Shown: piece after piece, positions 9,471-21,867 of the stretch
How positions within the stretch are numbered: the first letter of the stretch is position 1
Layout: every line of letters starts with the position of its first letter
Assembly: GCA_000310025.1 (NCBI GenBank)
Contig: FN648481.1
Span: forward strand, 1-64,000
Origin: Ectocarpus siliculosus
Lineage: Eukaryota; Sar; Phaeophyceae; Ectocarpales; Ectocarpaceae
Reading direction: 5' to 3'
Length of the DNA stretch: 64,000 nt
Notes under the pieces: generated by a model
The model's input: only the letters and a program-made list of their open reading frames with translations
Told to the model about the DNA's origin: nothing
Database searches by the model: none
Translations under genes and position numbers: made by a program

Positions 9471-11155
9471 AGGACGTTGGACAACGCCCCCCGACCAAAT
9501 ATTGTGTTGGACTCATCTAAGAGTTTGGACTCATGTACTAAAAACAACCCTACATCTCGCACGACACTAAGAGGACCTGATACGAGCACCGCCTCAACTA
9601 CTTGTTTGCTCGTCCGTCGCACGACTACATGAGAGTGCCGACCCAAACCAACTCAACCGGTCAACCAAAAACTCCCAAACAAACCTTCACGCGTTATCAA
9701 CTCCCCACCTACACCACGCACGTTTTGACGACGCTGGCCCATTTTCTGCTTGCTCGTCTATTCCCTGCTTGAGGCGTCCTGCACAACGAAATCAGACCGG
9801 GACGCTTGTTTGCAGTGGGATCACAGCGTTCCAGAATCCGGCCATTATAGGTGGTAGAACCTCCTTGAACGACGGCACCGGGACAAAAAAAAACAACACA
9901 AACAAAAGCTTGTCGCGGTGTGAGAGTTTTCAGACAATGTACTACACTCACAAAACCGTGGTACGTCGGCTACGACGAATCTCACAACCTCCAGGGGGAT
10001 TTCCGCGCCCCAAACCGCGAAACTAGCGCACAAATCACCAAACAACTCTCATAATTCCACACTTCATCACCACAAGCGCAAATCGGCGCACAAAGAAAAA
10101 GGCGACGCGAACGAGCCGCACAGACCGGGTTCTCTAGATTACCATGACTAAAAAAAAAGTACCCACGCACCAGCAAACGCAACCAACCCGTTGAGTAATA
10201 TGCGAAGTAACCCAAAACCCACAGCTGGTCGCAGTCCTTCACAACACGCCTCTGGCTCTGTGGCACGCACGTGACGCGTGTGCAAGAGGCGAGAAACATT
10301 TTCGTAAACAAACACACACGGTTGTCGCAGAAACATCTCACAACGGAAGCAATGCTCCACAGACAATAACCCAAGCACAAAATATGGTGCGTCCGAGTCG
10401 CCACCACGAAAAACAACTACAGGTCCAGTGTCGGCCAACGATTTTCAGCAAATCTTCACAACACAATCAACCTTGTTTGTGGCCGGCAATCTGTTACTTC
10501 AAGAAAATAAAACGTTACCAATAGCAATTCAAAACAAAATGATGGAACAGATACCAATGAATCAGCGCGGACGGTTCCTGCTTAACTACTCCTGGCGTGC
10601 GCAAACGCAAACGAGTTCTAAACCGCAACCAAACTCTGCCAACCGCTAACTTGCGTGACGAAGCAAGATAGCGTCTGCCTGTACAAAGGTTGTCACGCAA
10701 TAAATTCCACAGCCCGCCCCGCGTCCGTCCACGTCAAAGACTCACCACCAGAAGCAGGGAATAACGATGGCAACATTCTACGCCGCATCATTCTCCTCTT
10801 GCTTGTAGGGCCGGAGAAGCAACTTCGCGGTTTTGATGCAGTCGACCTTGGTTGTTTTCGCCTCCTGCTTCATGTTGTAGTTCCACACAGAGACCATCGC
10901 CTCGAACAACCTGTGTGAAGGGGTGGGGTCAACACGATTGAACGGTTGCAGCAGTAGCGTCACCTGGGGCGTGATAGACACGTCAACAACCGGAAGCACG
11001 CGAGAGCTGCGCGTACGTGGAATACAAGCAGAGGGACGTCCGGAAATACAGTCATGCGCATAAATGCCGTTGCGTTCACACCGCATACCACGAGAAACCC
11101 GGGGCATACCTGTGCCTGCGATAGGCTGCGTGTTGAGATTGGTTTTCTGGGGCAA
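9471..11155 (-). other. Possible decayed or intron-split coding region, minus strand
   Basis: Several consecutive minus-strand frames have ordinary protein composition rather than low complexity: about 11110-10778 (ending in LLLRPYKQEENDAA), 10438-10148, 10045-9900 (around PLEVVRFVVADVPRF) and 9890-9520. Together they could be exons of one gene of the TIR element, for example its transposase, but I recognise no domain and cannot join them with confident splice sites. Confidence 0.25.
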
Positions 11156-11185
11156 CGACAGTTATTCATCCCCCCCCTCCCCCTC

Positions 11186-11378
11186 GTGTTTGCCATCGGG
11201 GTTGGGTTTTCGTCGCTTGGCAACGACGTTGTAAAACAAGCCGCCGCCCCCGGTGTTTGCCATCGGGGTTTGGGTTTTCGTCGCTTGGCAACGACGTTGT
11301 AAAACAAGCCGCCCCCCCCGGTGTTTGCCATCGGGGTTTGGGTTTTCGTCGCTTGGCAACGACGTTGTAAAACAAGCC
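11186..11378. repeat. Minisatellite, three units of 67-68 bp
   Basis: Units start GTGTTTGCCATCGGGG at 11186, 11253 and 11321 and contain TCGCTTGGCAACGACGTTG. They are separated by C-rich spacers of slightly different length. Confidence 0.9.
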
Positions 11379-11750
11379 AATTCACTTCGTGAACTCGGCA
11401 ACCAGGTTACCGTTTTTTTTTTTTACCTCGGTTTTTTTTTTTTGGCGGTAACCATAATGGTGGTCGAGTAGATCATGTTGTGCGGGGTCGAGAAACCTCA
11501 CTCCGCGCAACGGGGGATGATCGCACCTCGTTGTGTTAAAATGGTCAAGCTTCCTCGAGGCAGTTACACAGCGCTTACAACTGTCTCTGGAAGTGAAAGC
11601 ACCAGAAAATAAATTAAGTCATACGTAGCTGTCATCCGTACGCAAGGAAGTAAGCACAAGATGCCGAACACCCTTAGCAGGATGCAGCTCACCCTTCATG
11701 CGACTCGCCAAATACCTCACGGCGCTTCGCGCTTGGTGATGTGAGAGCCT

Positions 11751-11845
11751 GGTCCGGTGAGAACCCGGCGTGCTCCGTCCCGGCTTTGTAGGGATGCGAG
11801 GTCAATGGTCAAACGACTACGGCATGCACGACTATGAGTACACCC
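11751..11845 (+). repeat. Dispersed short repeat, copy 1
   Basis: It shares GGTCCGGTGAGAACCCGG, CGGCTTTGTAGGGATGC and a terminal GAGTACACCCCC with 20911-21010 and 29302-29402. Its right part also matches 50222-50290 on the other strand. The C-run at the end and high conservation suggest a MITE- or SINE-like family. Confidence 0.7.
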
Positions 11846-14396
11846 CCCCCCCCCTTCCCCTCCCCCTCCCCGGCCGGACCGCCGCCCCCGACGGGCGCGC
11901 TTTCCAACATAAAAAAAAAATCCCCCCCCCCCCGCACAGGATCCCGGTGTAGATTGGACCTGCTGCTATCTCCTCTACGTTCCGAACACGATCAAATAAA
12001 ACACACACGCAACAACGACCGCTGTACGACGCAGAGGAGGAAAGTGGACCTCGAAAGAGAACAGTAGCATGTACAACAAATAGAGAAGAAAGGAAGAGGA
12101 GAGGCAATCAAACGAATAGACAGACGCACTTAAACTCTACTTTCAAGAAAAAAACAGGTAAACGAGAAGAAAATTCGACCAGAGCCCAGTCGTGTGCGAC
12201 GGATCTATTTCTTAGTGAACCACGTCATACCCAATCCGTTTGCACCCGAAAGGTTGATATCGCTACGCTTACTTACGAAATGAGAGATACGCGTACGCCT
12301 GTCATCGGCTGTGCCTTTGCAAAAGCAACGGAACAGCATTGAGGGACGACGCGTTGGACGGTTGCGCCATTTGTCAGAGAGGTTTTTCTGACTTCAAGAT
12401 TTCTTAGGAGACGAGACGAACAACACACCGCCTGTTCAACATCCAACTTTTTCTTCCCCTCCGAAGCGGTAGAAATATCCGGAGAAGCGTTGTTGCGTGC
12501 ACAGGCTCGAACGTTTTCGGTTGGGGTCTACAAGGCATTTTACTTTGACTTTGGAAACAACAAGCCACATCACAAAAACAATAACAAAAGAAAACATTAT
12601 TATGAACACGAAAAACCAGCAACAAAACACGGCAAACGACCTGCACCTGCACAAGACCACTTCGGCGTTGAGGTCTACGAGTACTCAACACTCACTTCTT
12701 GTTGAATCGCTGATCACCCTTTCTTCCGCCGCCCGCTGCGGGGTTTGTACGCTCGCTGATCCAGGCTCTAGCGCGGCCGAGGGCGTTGACCCCACCGCAG
12801 GCGACTCCGGTAAGGATCCTTAGCCGTCCATCGCCACATCGTTGTGCTCATCGCGCTAGCTCCTGAGAGCCGCCCACATGTCATCGATGACTGAGGTGCC
12901 CACGGGAACGAGCACCTGGTTCACAGTAACAAGTAGTAGGTGTCGGGTCGGGATGTGGCTTAAGAGGTTTCGCACGTTCAAGGTAGGGTTCCGCGGCCGC
13001 TGCTAGGTACGTACCCACACACCACCCGCTGTAGCACAACGCCAACAAACACGCAAGAGAGAAAGAGGGAGTGGGAAAGGGGGGGGGGGGGGCATCGGCG
13101 AACTTCTACGCGAACGAGTGTCTATGTGTCTATTGCTGAAAACACACAACGATCGGAGACCACCGATCATGTAAACAAACAATATAATCGCTCCATTTTC
13201 CTTCCGCGACAAAAAAAAGCTTTTGTTATCTACTTTACAGTATCCCCAGAGTCAAGACATGAAAGAAGGTATGTGGTTCACACCCCATCTGCACTTATTG
13301 TATCCCTTCTTCACCGCAACACCGGGGACATAGGGACCGAAGCCGAGGGCCCACACATTAGGCCTTGCAAACTCGTTCAGTTGTGGCATCATCATCTAGC
13401 CACGGAGGTGCCCACGTCATCGTTAGAACGTGCACGCACGGGCGGGAGGCCTCCAGACATGACGAAAAACAATCACGGCCGGTGACCAACGCAAGGCAAC
13501 TACATGGCGAACAAAATATAACAGCAGCGACGATCATGTGGCACATGGACAGCATCAGCAAAAAGCCCATCCTTCCATCAAGCAACCCCAAAGTTTTCGC
13601 TCTTTAGGAATCCTGTGCACGACGCTGGACCGAGCTTGTTCACATGCACAGCACCAACGAGCGTGTTAGCGCAATGTTCTGTACAACACGTTTCTTGCCT
13701 TTGGTCTCGAGGGTAGTAGCGGTCGCGGACAGCGACCTTGCCCTTCGTCTTGATAAACGCAGAATGCTTGTCCAGCGTGTACGACCGAACACCTGCCCAG
13801 CAAGATCTCCCCTTGCCTTGCAAGCTGTGCACCCCCACCTCGATCTGCCCAGTCAACACGTGAACGCAAAGCACGGCATTGATTCCATCATAACTACTCT
13901 GCAGGATATTGCTGAGCGCCTACCATACACGAGGTTTGAGGCGGCTTCCGCCGCCACGCTGAAGAAAGCGATTCCAAGATACTTCTATACATGTTGAAAT
14001 CGCGCCACATCCATGATTTGATCGTGGTTTTTTTACGGGGGAATAGTGAAGGTGAAGTTTGTGTAACGTGTACCTTCCCGACGTTCGTGGTTGGCACTGG
14101 GAATTGACCCAGATCCATTCCATTTTGCGCCGTCGCACTTCACCGATGCGCACGAGGCGGCAGAAAGTTCTCGCGTGGAATAAGACAGACAGGCGCAGAA
14201 GAACACAATATGGGCGCGTCGACTGGCAGGGACAAGACAGTCTATCAAAACTAATTGACTCAGAAGAAGGCGGGCTGTCGCTTGGCTTTTTACCGATGAT
14301 GCGCCAACTAAGGCGACGAAGAAAAACAAAGAAAAGGAAGCCTTGAATTTGGTTGAACTGAAGCCGAAATGGTTGACAGCCGCAATATTATGTGGC

Positions 14397-14450
<54 letters not shown>

Positions 14451-16034
14451 CGAGGGGGAAGGGTGATGCAAGGGATGGAGAGACCGTGGTGATCTACACT
14501 CTACCACTGGCAGCAAACCGGAAGCAAGAAGAGATGGACACGGAGCCGGGCGTGGACACACACAACGCACAGAGTGGACATCTGCACGAGGTGAAACTTT
14601 GAGAGGTGTGCTGCAGCACAGCACCATAGCGGTATACATGTATCAGTATCAGTGTTGCTGCGTAGCGGCGAGTGCGTGTTGTTGTGTGTATCTCTTGTGG
14701 CTGTATCAAATACCTCTGTACCTCTGTTCATCAAGCCAATACACACACACACACAAAAAAACAGGACTATGCACTGCTGAAAGTCCAGCGGATCAGACTA
14801 CAGCGTGTCAGACTCGGCTGCTCCACGTTCCATTCTAGTAAATAAAAACGCTCTCCCCACACGCTGAGACGAGCATGCCAACACATGTACTACTGAGGCC
14901 GCACAACAGAATCTGCTACTGCCGAGATTTCCACAGCTACGACTATTGAACATCGTTGTTACTGTGCTGTTTTCTTCGCTCGGGAGTCTGGTATTGCTGT
15001 GTATGTGCATGCCACGGTCGAGTCAACCACAGCTATTAATAGCTGCAATTCGAGCCACCATGAGACGCCACCTGCTCTACGTAGCTTTGGTTAATTTCTT
15101 GCGGGCAAATAAATGCCTGGGCCTCATTCCAGCTTGAATCATGAAAGCAAGTCTGGCATACATGGTGTGGTGGTTGTCTCTTCATCGTTGAGGTACAAGC
15201 GTGCTGTCTTCTTTCTTGCGCGCACAGCGGTTTTACCGGCACGTCCGTTCGTGTTCACATTATACGAGGCATTCCAAAGGCAAGTGCGCGAGAGACTGCA
15301 TGCGGGAAAGCACGTGATGAGGACGCGTGTGCCATCCTGGCTATCACCCCCCATATTCCCCGATTTTTTTACCCCTCTATTCCGTGTACACGGAGGCGTC
15401 TGGAACGGTTGAAGACAACAACAGCAACAACAACCACAACACCATGGGTTCTTGCTTCAAAAGGCCTTCATCGCACGGGCGATGTATCACTCCACAAAAT
15501 TCTGTAAGTGCTCTGAGTCGCTTGAGTACACGGTTTACGTAAGATTTCAGACCCCCTACACGCAATGCGTACCTCGCGTGACCACATGTGAACTCGTCGA
15601 GAGTCATCACCGGGTGTGGTATCTTATGCAACAGGCAACCTACGGTCCAATATGTTGAGGCAAGACGCAACTGGTCCAAAGATGCACAAGAAAAGGCTTT
15701 ACCCCAATTCACAGATACTCACCGTACGCCCTTGGTCGCTACATGTAGTCACGTACTGCTAAGTCACCCGCCGCCAAACCATGTCTCTGGGCCCAGGTTA
15801 GAAGAACCGTTCTGCGAAGTGCAGAGCGCAGAGGCACGGAGGGACAAAATGGGGAAATGAAATAGCATGATCTAGCACGCAAGCCACCACAAGTACGGTA
15901 ATAATGCAGAGGAAAGGTTTCGGTGTTACTCACCATTCTGAGGAGCAGCGGGTTTGACACAGCACCCATACGTAGGGCAAAAATTATGTTGTACCGGAAG
16001 AATAAAAAATATATATCTATGTTTTAGAGGGGCA
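11846..16034. other. TIR-element interior without recognised genes
   Basis: Contains a (GA)23 microsatellite (14401-14446), a G-rich run near 13080, and minus-strand frames of ordinary composition at 13874-13578 (for example DRYYPRDQRQETC) and 15712-15419 (for example LASTYWTVGCLLHK). These may be exons of element genes. No family could be named, and neighbouring frames are broken by stops. Confidence 0.3.
14401..14446. repeat. (GA)23 microsatellite
   Basis: Uninterrupted GA dinucleotides; uninformative for coding. Confidence 0.95.
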
Positions 16035-16348
16035 TGCCGGGTAGACACCAGTCCTCCCACCAATCACATGTCGACTATGTAGGACATTATGTAGTACAGA
16101 GACAGCTGATTGGGCGATGGCCACGCCGCCGAGCGGGAATCCTCCGAAAGCCGTAGCACAGCAGCAGCAGCACATGACACACGTAGACAACACGCGAGAC
16201 AACCAGTACAGCAGCACACGAGACTGCTGTGGACCAAGGGCAGCCAAAGGCACACATAATAGGAGGTCGGGTTCGACTGTTAGAGCCGGTTGGCTGCTGT
16301 GTCGGCAGCACCACAAGCGAAGGAGGCGACACAGGTCAAATCTGCTGC

Positions 16349-16381
<33 letters not shown>

Positions 16382-16798
16382 ACGTCGATCTTTTGAGCTT
16401 ACTACACAGAAGTGGTGCATCCCTAACCCAATGAGACGTACAAACTGCTGCAGGCCAAGGCGGCCAAAGGAACACATCATACATACGATGCATCGAGAGC
16501 GATTTGTGAAGCCCGTTGCCTGCTGCTAGAGCGTATAAGCGAGTGAAGCAAGTGCACACAAGTCAATCAATCTGCGGCTATCTTCGCCGGGCGGATCTAT
16601 CTTCTCTCCATCCACAACAGACCCGCGCAAAAACAGAGAGACAATGAGATGTACACACGCTGCAGGCCAAGGCGACCAAATACATACACACATAGAGGGC
16701 GTCGGGGGCGATTTTAAGGGCCCGTTGCCGCTGCTACGAGCGTAAGTGGTGCACATCATCCACACAGCGACAGCAGCAGCAGCAGCAGCAGCAGCAGC

Positions 16799-16840
<42 letters not shown>

Positions 16841-17060
16841 TGATGATGGTTCATGAAAGCTTCGTCCACACCACACAACACTTTCTTCACTCTTCCCCGC
16901 GCTGCTAAACAGCAGCAGTCTGGGTATACGGCTGACTGGTGGTGTTGGGTGAGGTGTGAGCGTGTGCAGTAGCAGTGGTGTGGCCTCTCTGTGAGGCTCC
17001 ATCCATATCTATTGCGCCTGCGTCTCTTTCTCCGCCCGTTCTTTTTCGCGCTTCGCGCGA
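16035..17060. repeat. CAG-rich internal module, paralogue 1
   Basis: Homologous along its length to 19670-20560. It opens with CTCCCACCAATCACA and CAGAGACAG, then repeats a degenerate unit of about 200 bp (CTGC-rGGCCAAGG-GCCAAA ... GCCCGTTGCC ... GCAAGTGCACA). It ends with GCAGCTGATGATG and a GGTGAGGTGTGAG-GTG segment. Long (CAG/CTG)n tracts are scattered through it. It is present again in the second copy at about 24721-25470. Confidence 0.75.
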
Positions 17061-19320
17061 AATAATTTAATTTAGTTTTTGTTGTACCCCTGTGTATGGG
17101 ATCTGAGCCGCGGGTTTGCGGGTAAGATCGAGACCGGAATGGCGATTTTTTACTGTCGGAGCCTCCCATCGGTAGCGGGACACATGTTTTTTGTACTAGA
17201 AATAGACTGGTACTTTGGCTGCCGTCGGTGACGGGACACGTTTGAAAAGGGGCACAGGAGGGGCACACATCACCTGCGATATTGGCAACACACAGCAGAC
17301 ACAGCATACCCAGCACACAGCACATAGCACACAGAGAAGGCGGAGGAGTGTGTGGGACACGGAAGCAACACGCCCCCGCTGCTGCTGCTGCTTCTGCTTT
17401 GCCACAAGCACACAGACAGCTACTGCTGCTGCTGTAGCTGTAGGAAAGAAGCGGCTTGATGATGCATGATGGTCAGACGCAAACAAACAATGTATGCAAA
17501 CGGTTGGCGCACTGACGCAGTGGCACCATAGTACACTCTAGCAACTGCTGCTGTTCTTCTGTGTATGGTGGTCTGGCGTGGTGCTGAACAACTGGGAGAG
17601 ACAGAGATCAGGCAGATCAGAGATGGTATCTGATGCTCGATTTTTGCCGTTGAGAATTCATTCATGTGGAAGGCAGCAGCAGCAGCAGAGTTTAACAGGC
17701 GGGATATTTCACTGCACACATCATCACAAGCGCGGATCTCGAGGCGGCACCACCTCTCTCGACATGTTGGTTGCTCGAATCACCGCTGTGGTGCTACCGC
17801 TGGCCTCCTGTTGAGAACGATGGCGTGCTTTTGTGTTGAAACGCTACAGCAGTGATAGATAGACTAGATAGATAGGCACATGAAGATGTTTTTTGACAAG
17901 TGCTGCTTGTGCGCTGCAAAACAGCACCGAGAGTGGACAAAAGGGGACAGTCATTCAGAGCGCAGACACATCCAGGTCATTTCCTGCTTATTCTGCATCA
18001 TGTGCGGCAACCCACTTGTGAATCGACGTCGTGGTCGTCGAGAGAAAGGCCTAGACTTTCTTCCTATTTTTTTTTCTTTTTTTTCCAGGCGCCGCCAGTA
18101 AAAAATCGCCACCGGAATCAATCATTAATACCATGTACGAGTAACAACGTCTAGCTGTTGGTTAACCGACTTTTTCATGTGGCTTGGGAAACAGAAAGTG
18201 GACTTCATGGTCCCCAGAGTAGTCAAGGGCCCTCCTCGCTCACTACTGCTGTCGTGCTACAAGGCCTGCTGTGGACATTTTGTCCGGTTCTGATCCTTGG
18301 CCATTGAAGCACGCCGCCGCAGGTTCAAGATCGAGATCGATTGTGCGTTTTACAACTCACGTTCGGCGTACATCCGTCCCTGGCAAAGACGACACGACCT
18401 TGCTTCTGCTGGTGTGTCAGGATTCGCCACGATGACGCCGCCGGGGGAGTCTCGCCCTGATTCCACCCGTCTCGACTCCCTTCTACGCCTGCTCTTGCCT
18501 CTACTGCTCCGGTCCTGGTGCACCCCTTTGGCCTCTTGTCTGTGGCCGCTTGTCTGTGGTCGTTTCTCAAACACAAAAGCGAGAAAGGGGCGTTTGCCCG
18601 GCGATTAGGTACCGCACCGATCTCCCGTGGTCTCCTGTTTGGTCCGACCCGCGAAGTGGTTATCTAGGTGTAGCATGAGTCTCCCTCTCCCTGCTGGCAG
18701 ATGCCTGGACCCAGTTGATCGCCATTGCAAATGAGGTTGCACTCACAGCAGTAGCCCAATTCTTTTTTATCCCACTGTGAAATTGCCCGCCTTTTTTTTT
18801 TAGCCCGCCATAGGGTTCAGAACCAGAACCTATTTTTCACCACAACGCTTCATCCCTCATCCCGCGCCTTAGCATGCTAGTGATGGACTCGACCCCCGGA
18901 GCATACAGCCACATGCAACATCAGCACGGCAGAAGCACAACCCTTGCAGACGAGGTTCAAGCAAAGGGCGGGCCACCGTTATGAGTGCAGCACCGGTGGG
19001 AAACCGCTCGAAACATCAGGCGCCACTCGGCGAGAACGAGAAGTCGGGGTTCCGCCGCGTCTTTCATCGGGGGACAGCTGCGATAGCGACAGTGATGGTA
19101 AGCACTCTAAAGCCACATATACTTGTGGGCATTCAATCTCAGCGTAGGTAGACAACCAGTCCATTGTTCCGCTTCGTTGGTTGAAGACCTGGTAGGAGTT
19201 GACTTGATACCCACACCATATCGCATATCCAACGAAACAAACTCGAACTAGGTATAATAGGAGCTACAGGCAGGTACTGATATACTGTAGACAGACACGT
19301 AACACCACGTGCACGACCCC
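17061..19320. other. Interior of the large repeat without recognised genes
   Basis: CAG-rich and low-complexity DNA (17200-17480), T/C tracts and scattered short ORFs on both strands. An ORF at 18944-19147 ends near a GTAAGC splice-like site. No domain is recognised, and the second copy is equivalent. Confidence 0.3.
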
Positions 19321-19379
19321 GATAGCTCCGATGCTCTAGTGGTTACCGTCGTAATCCTGCTACCAGCAGGTTCAACGCT
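19321..19379 (+). other. tRNA-like sequence (pol III A and B box), copy A
   Basis: TGCTCTAGTGGTTA (from 19332) resembles an A box and GGTTCAACGC (19369-19378) a B box, with tRNA-like spacing. Acceptor-stem pairing is not evident, so this is a tRNA-derived or SINE-like relic rather than a functional tRNA. A CT microsatellite follows. Confidence 0.45.
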
Positions 19380-19669
19380 CTCTCTCTCTCTCCCCCCCCC
19401 ACCCCCCCTCCCTCTCCGGAGTGGAAGAATTTTCTTTTGGCCGCGGAAAACGTAGTACTTCCAGTAAAGAGTTGTTGAACACTTGTCCCGGTCTCCGTTC
19501 GTGCACCGTCTCCGTTTGTGGACCAATTGCACGTCCAATAAATACTTCGAGCTCACGTTCGACGAGGGAAAACAGACGGCAAAATCCTTCTCGCGATGCA
19601 AAATAAGGCAAGAACCGCAGGAGGAAAAAACGTTGAATGAATCGGCAGCAGACCCATCGTAGAAACTTC

Positions 19670-20560
19670 CAACAGCAGATCGTCTCCCACCAATCACACA
19701 TCGGCTTTGTAAGACATTTTGTAAGACAGAGACAGATGATTAGGCGAATGGCACGACGCTCGGGGAGAATCCCCCAAATCCTCTTAAAAAACAGACGCAG
19801 CACAGCAGCAGCACACGTAGACAGCATACGAGACAACCAGCACAGCAGCATACAAGACTGCTGTAGGCCAAGGGCGGCCAAAGGCACAAATCATAGGGAG
19901 CGTTGGGTGTGACTCTTAGAGCTCGTTGCCTGCTGTTGGCAGCACAAGCGACGAGGCAAGTCAACCTGCGGTCTGTCTTCATCACCTGCCGATCTTTGGA
20001 GCTTCCCACACAGAGGCACCCCCACGACACAGACAACGAGATGTGCACACTGCTGTAGGCCAAGGGCAGCCAAAGGCACACACATGGCAGGCATCGGAAA
20101 CGATTGTATGGCCCGAGACACAAGTCCAGTCTATCTGTGGTCTGTCTTCGTCTGCAGGCTAATTTTTGCTTGCACAACAGACGCACCCCCGACACAGAGA
20201 CAAGTGAGACGTACACTGCAGGCGGAGGCCAAATACACGCATCGTAGGAGGCGTCGGGAGCGATTTTTAGAGCCCGTTGCTCGCTGTACCAGCGTAAGCG
20301 AGGAAAGCAAGTGCACAGCCACGCACAGCAGCAGCAGCTGCTGCTGCTGCAGCTACGTGTAGTAGCTGATGATGAGAGCTCTCCCATACCAGCGCTCTCA
20401 TTCATCCCCGGGCTGTTAGACAGCAGACATCTGACTGACTGGGGGGCTCGGGTGAGGTGTGAGGGTGTCCAGTCGTGGCCTCTGTGATGGCGTAGGCTCC
20501 ATCCACATCTATCTGCGCTTGCTTTGATGTCTCTCTCCGCCACTTCTTTTCGCGCTAGGC
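19670..20560. repeat. CAG-rich internal module, paralogue 2
   Basis: Diverged duplicate of 16035-17060 within the same element, with the same order of landmarks: CTCCCACCAATCACA, three degenerate units of about 200 bp with GGCCAAGGGC-GCCAAAGGCACA, GCAGCTGATGATG-GCTCT, GGTGAGGTGTGAGG. It also appears at about 28063-28953 in the second copy. Confidence 0.75.
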
Positions 20561-20910
20561 ACACATAGAACGAAGAAGCCGAGGCGATGGACTTGGTACA
20601 TCAGTCCGATGCTGATACCCGTGCAGAAACAATTCACACGGTACAGGGGGGGGGCTTAGCCGTCCGGAGTGGCGCTTGCAATATACTGAGGTAGAGGTAC
20701 ACACCGCGCGACGCGCCTACGCATTCTACCCCTTTTGTTTAGCTCCCTTCGTTTTGCTCTCGGTATGTGTTACAACATGGAAACGTTAGCACATGGCCAG
20801 TATGAGTCAATGTTCACGGTGCCCCTATCTCCGCCGTGGTGGTTCGACGGGCTCCGCTGAGTACAAGTCTTGCCCGTAAAGGTACTCCCCCCCTTTCCTT
20901 TATCTGAGCC

Positions 20911-21010
20911 AGGTCCGGTGAGAACCCGGCGTGCTCCGCCCCGGCTTTGTAGGGATGCAGGTCAATGATTTAACGACTATAATACGGTATGCACGACTAC
21001 GAGTACACCC
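20911..21010 (+). repeat. Dispersed short repeat, copy 2
   Basis: Matches 11751-11845 with a few substitutions; it ends in GAGTACACCCCC. Confidence 0.75.
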
Positions 21011-21444
21011 CCACCCCTCCAAGCAGCGAAAGTCATCCTGGGAAGCCCCAAGCGCGCAAATAATGCAGCCGTCAGGGCAGAACTGGGGATCCAATCGTTA
21101 CGATCGGGAAGAGATGCAAAGAAGCTGACATGCAGTACCGCATGTGCGATACGGGAGAGAAGAGGTTGCCGAGAATAGTCTGGGAGGCGACGTGGGCAAA
21201 TAAAAAGAGGGGTAGACAACCCACGGAGTGGGTCAAGGTTGTAGAGGACGTATTGAAGGGGTTCGTTATTTTTTTCTCTATGCGTCGTCATGTTTTTTCT
21301 TGATTTAACCTGACCTCGGCGTATCTGTGGTGTTTGAAGTGTATCTTAGATTCGCCTTGGCACGCTGTACGGCTTCTTTAATACGATGAAAAATTAATTT
21401 TCTCGCTTTTAACGCTATCCACTTTGGCTTACTTCGTGTGATGC

Positions 21445-21867
21445 TTGTGTCTCATGTACGCAATCCAGGAAACAGACCACTTTTTTTCTTCGCCACCTCC
21501 CACCGTTTGCAGCCATGTTCCGGTGATTACCGAAGGAGCATGCCGCCATGTCGAAGAGGCGGCTGTTTTCCCTCCTGGCGAGCGTCAGGGGCGCCGTAGC
21601 ATGGCGAGGGAGGGGGTAGGAAGGCTCGGCGGGCCGCGGTGCTGGACGTTAAGAGGTGTGCTTCCCAAGTTGGGGGTCCACTGTGCGTTAGTCAATGGCA
21701 AAGGAAGGCTCGTGATGAGGGGTCTTTGGGAAGGTAGCGGTGGGATGCGGTTCCTTCTTGAAGCCCACCGATTTCCAGTGTTGCTCGTTGACTTATCGAG
21801 GACCGATCAGGCGGCGCAGATGACAGCCCCGTTTGACATCTCCGCGCTCGCCGCGCACACGAGGTAG
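21445..21867 (+). CDS. ORF of unknown function in copy A of the TIR element
   Basis: An open frame of 140 codons whose second half has balanced composition (for example GVHCALVNGKGRLVMRG and LLEAHRFPVLLVDL) and ends at a GTAGGT that could be a splice donor. An Ala/Gly/Asp-rich frame follows at 21925-22296. In copy B a 1 nt deletion near 30010 splits the same frame into two pieces. I recognise no family. It could be a captured gene fragment or part of an element gene. Confidence 0.3.
   Translation: MCLMYAIQETDHFFSSPPPTVCSHVPVITEGACRHVEEAAVFPPGERQGRRSMAREGVGRLGGPRCWTLRGVLPKLGVHCALVNGKGRLVMRGLWEGSGGMRFLLEAHRFPVLLVDLSRTDQAAQMTAPFDISALAAHTR

Noticed and set aside
8847-9520. Long ORFs on both strands with repeated QGWVGGRCPTW-like units
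   Set aside because: Every frame runs through the 160 bp tandem array without domain character; the repetition comes from the DNA repeat.
16117-16997. Poly-Ala, poly-Leu and poly-Ser proteins
   Set aside because: All frames of the CAG/CTG tracts are open; tract length differs between copies A and B without keeping frame.
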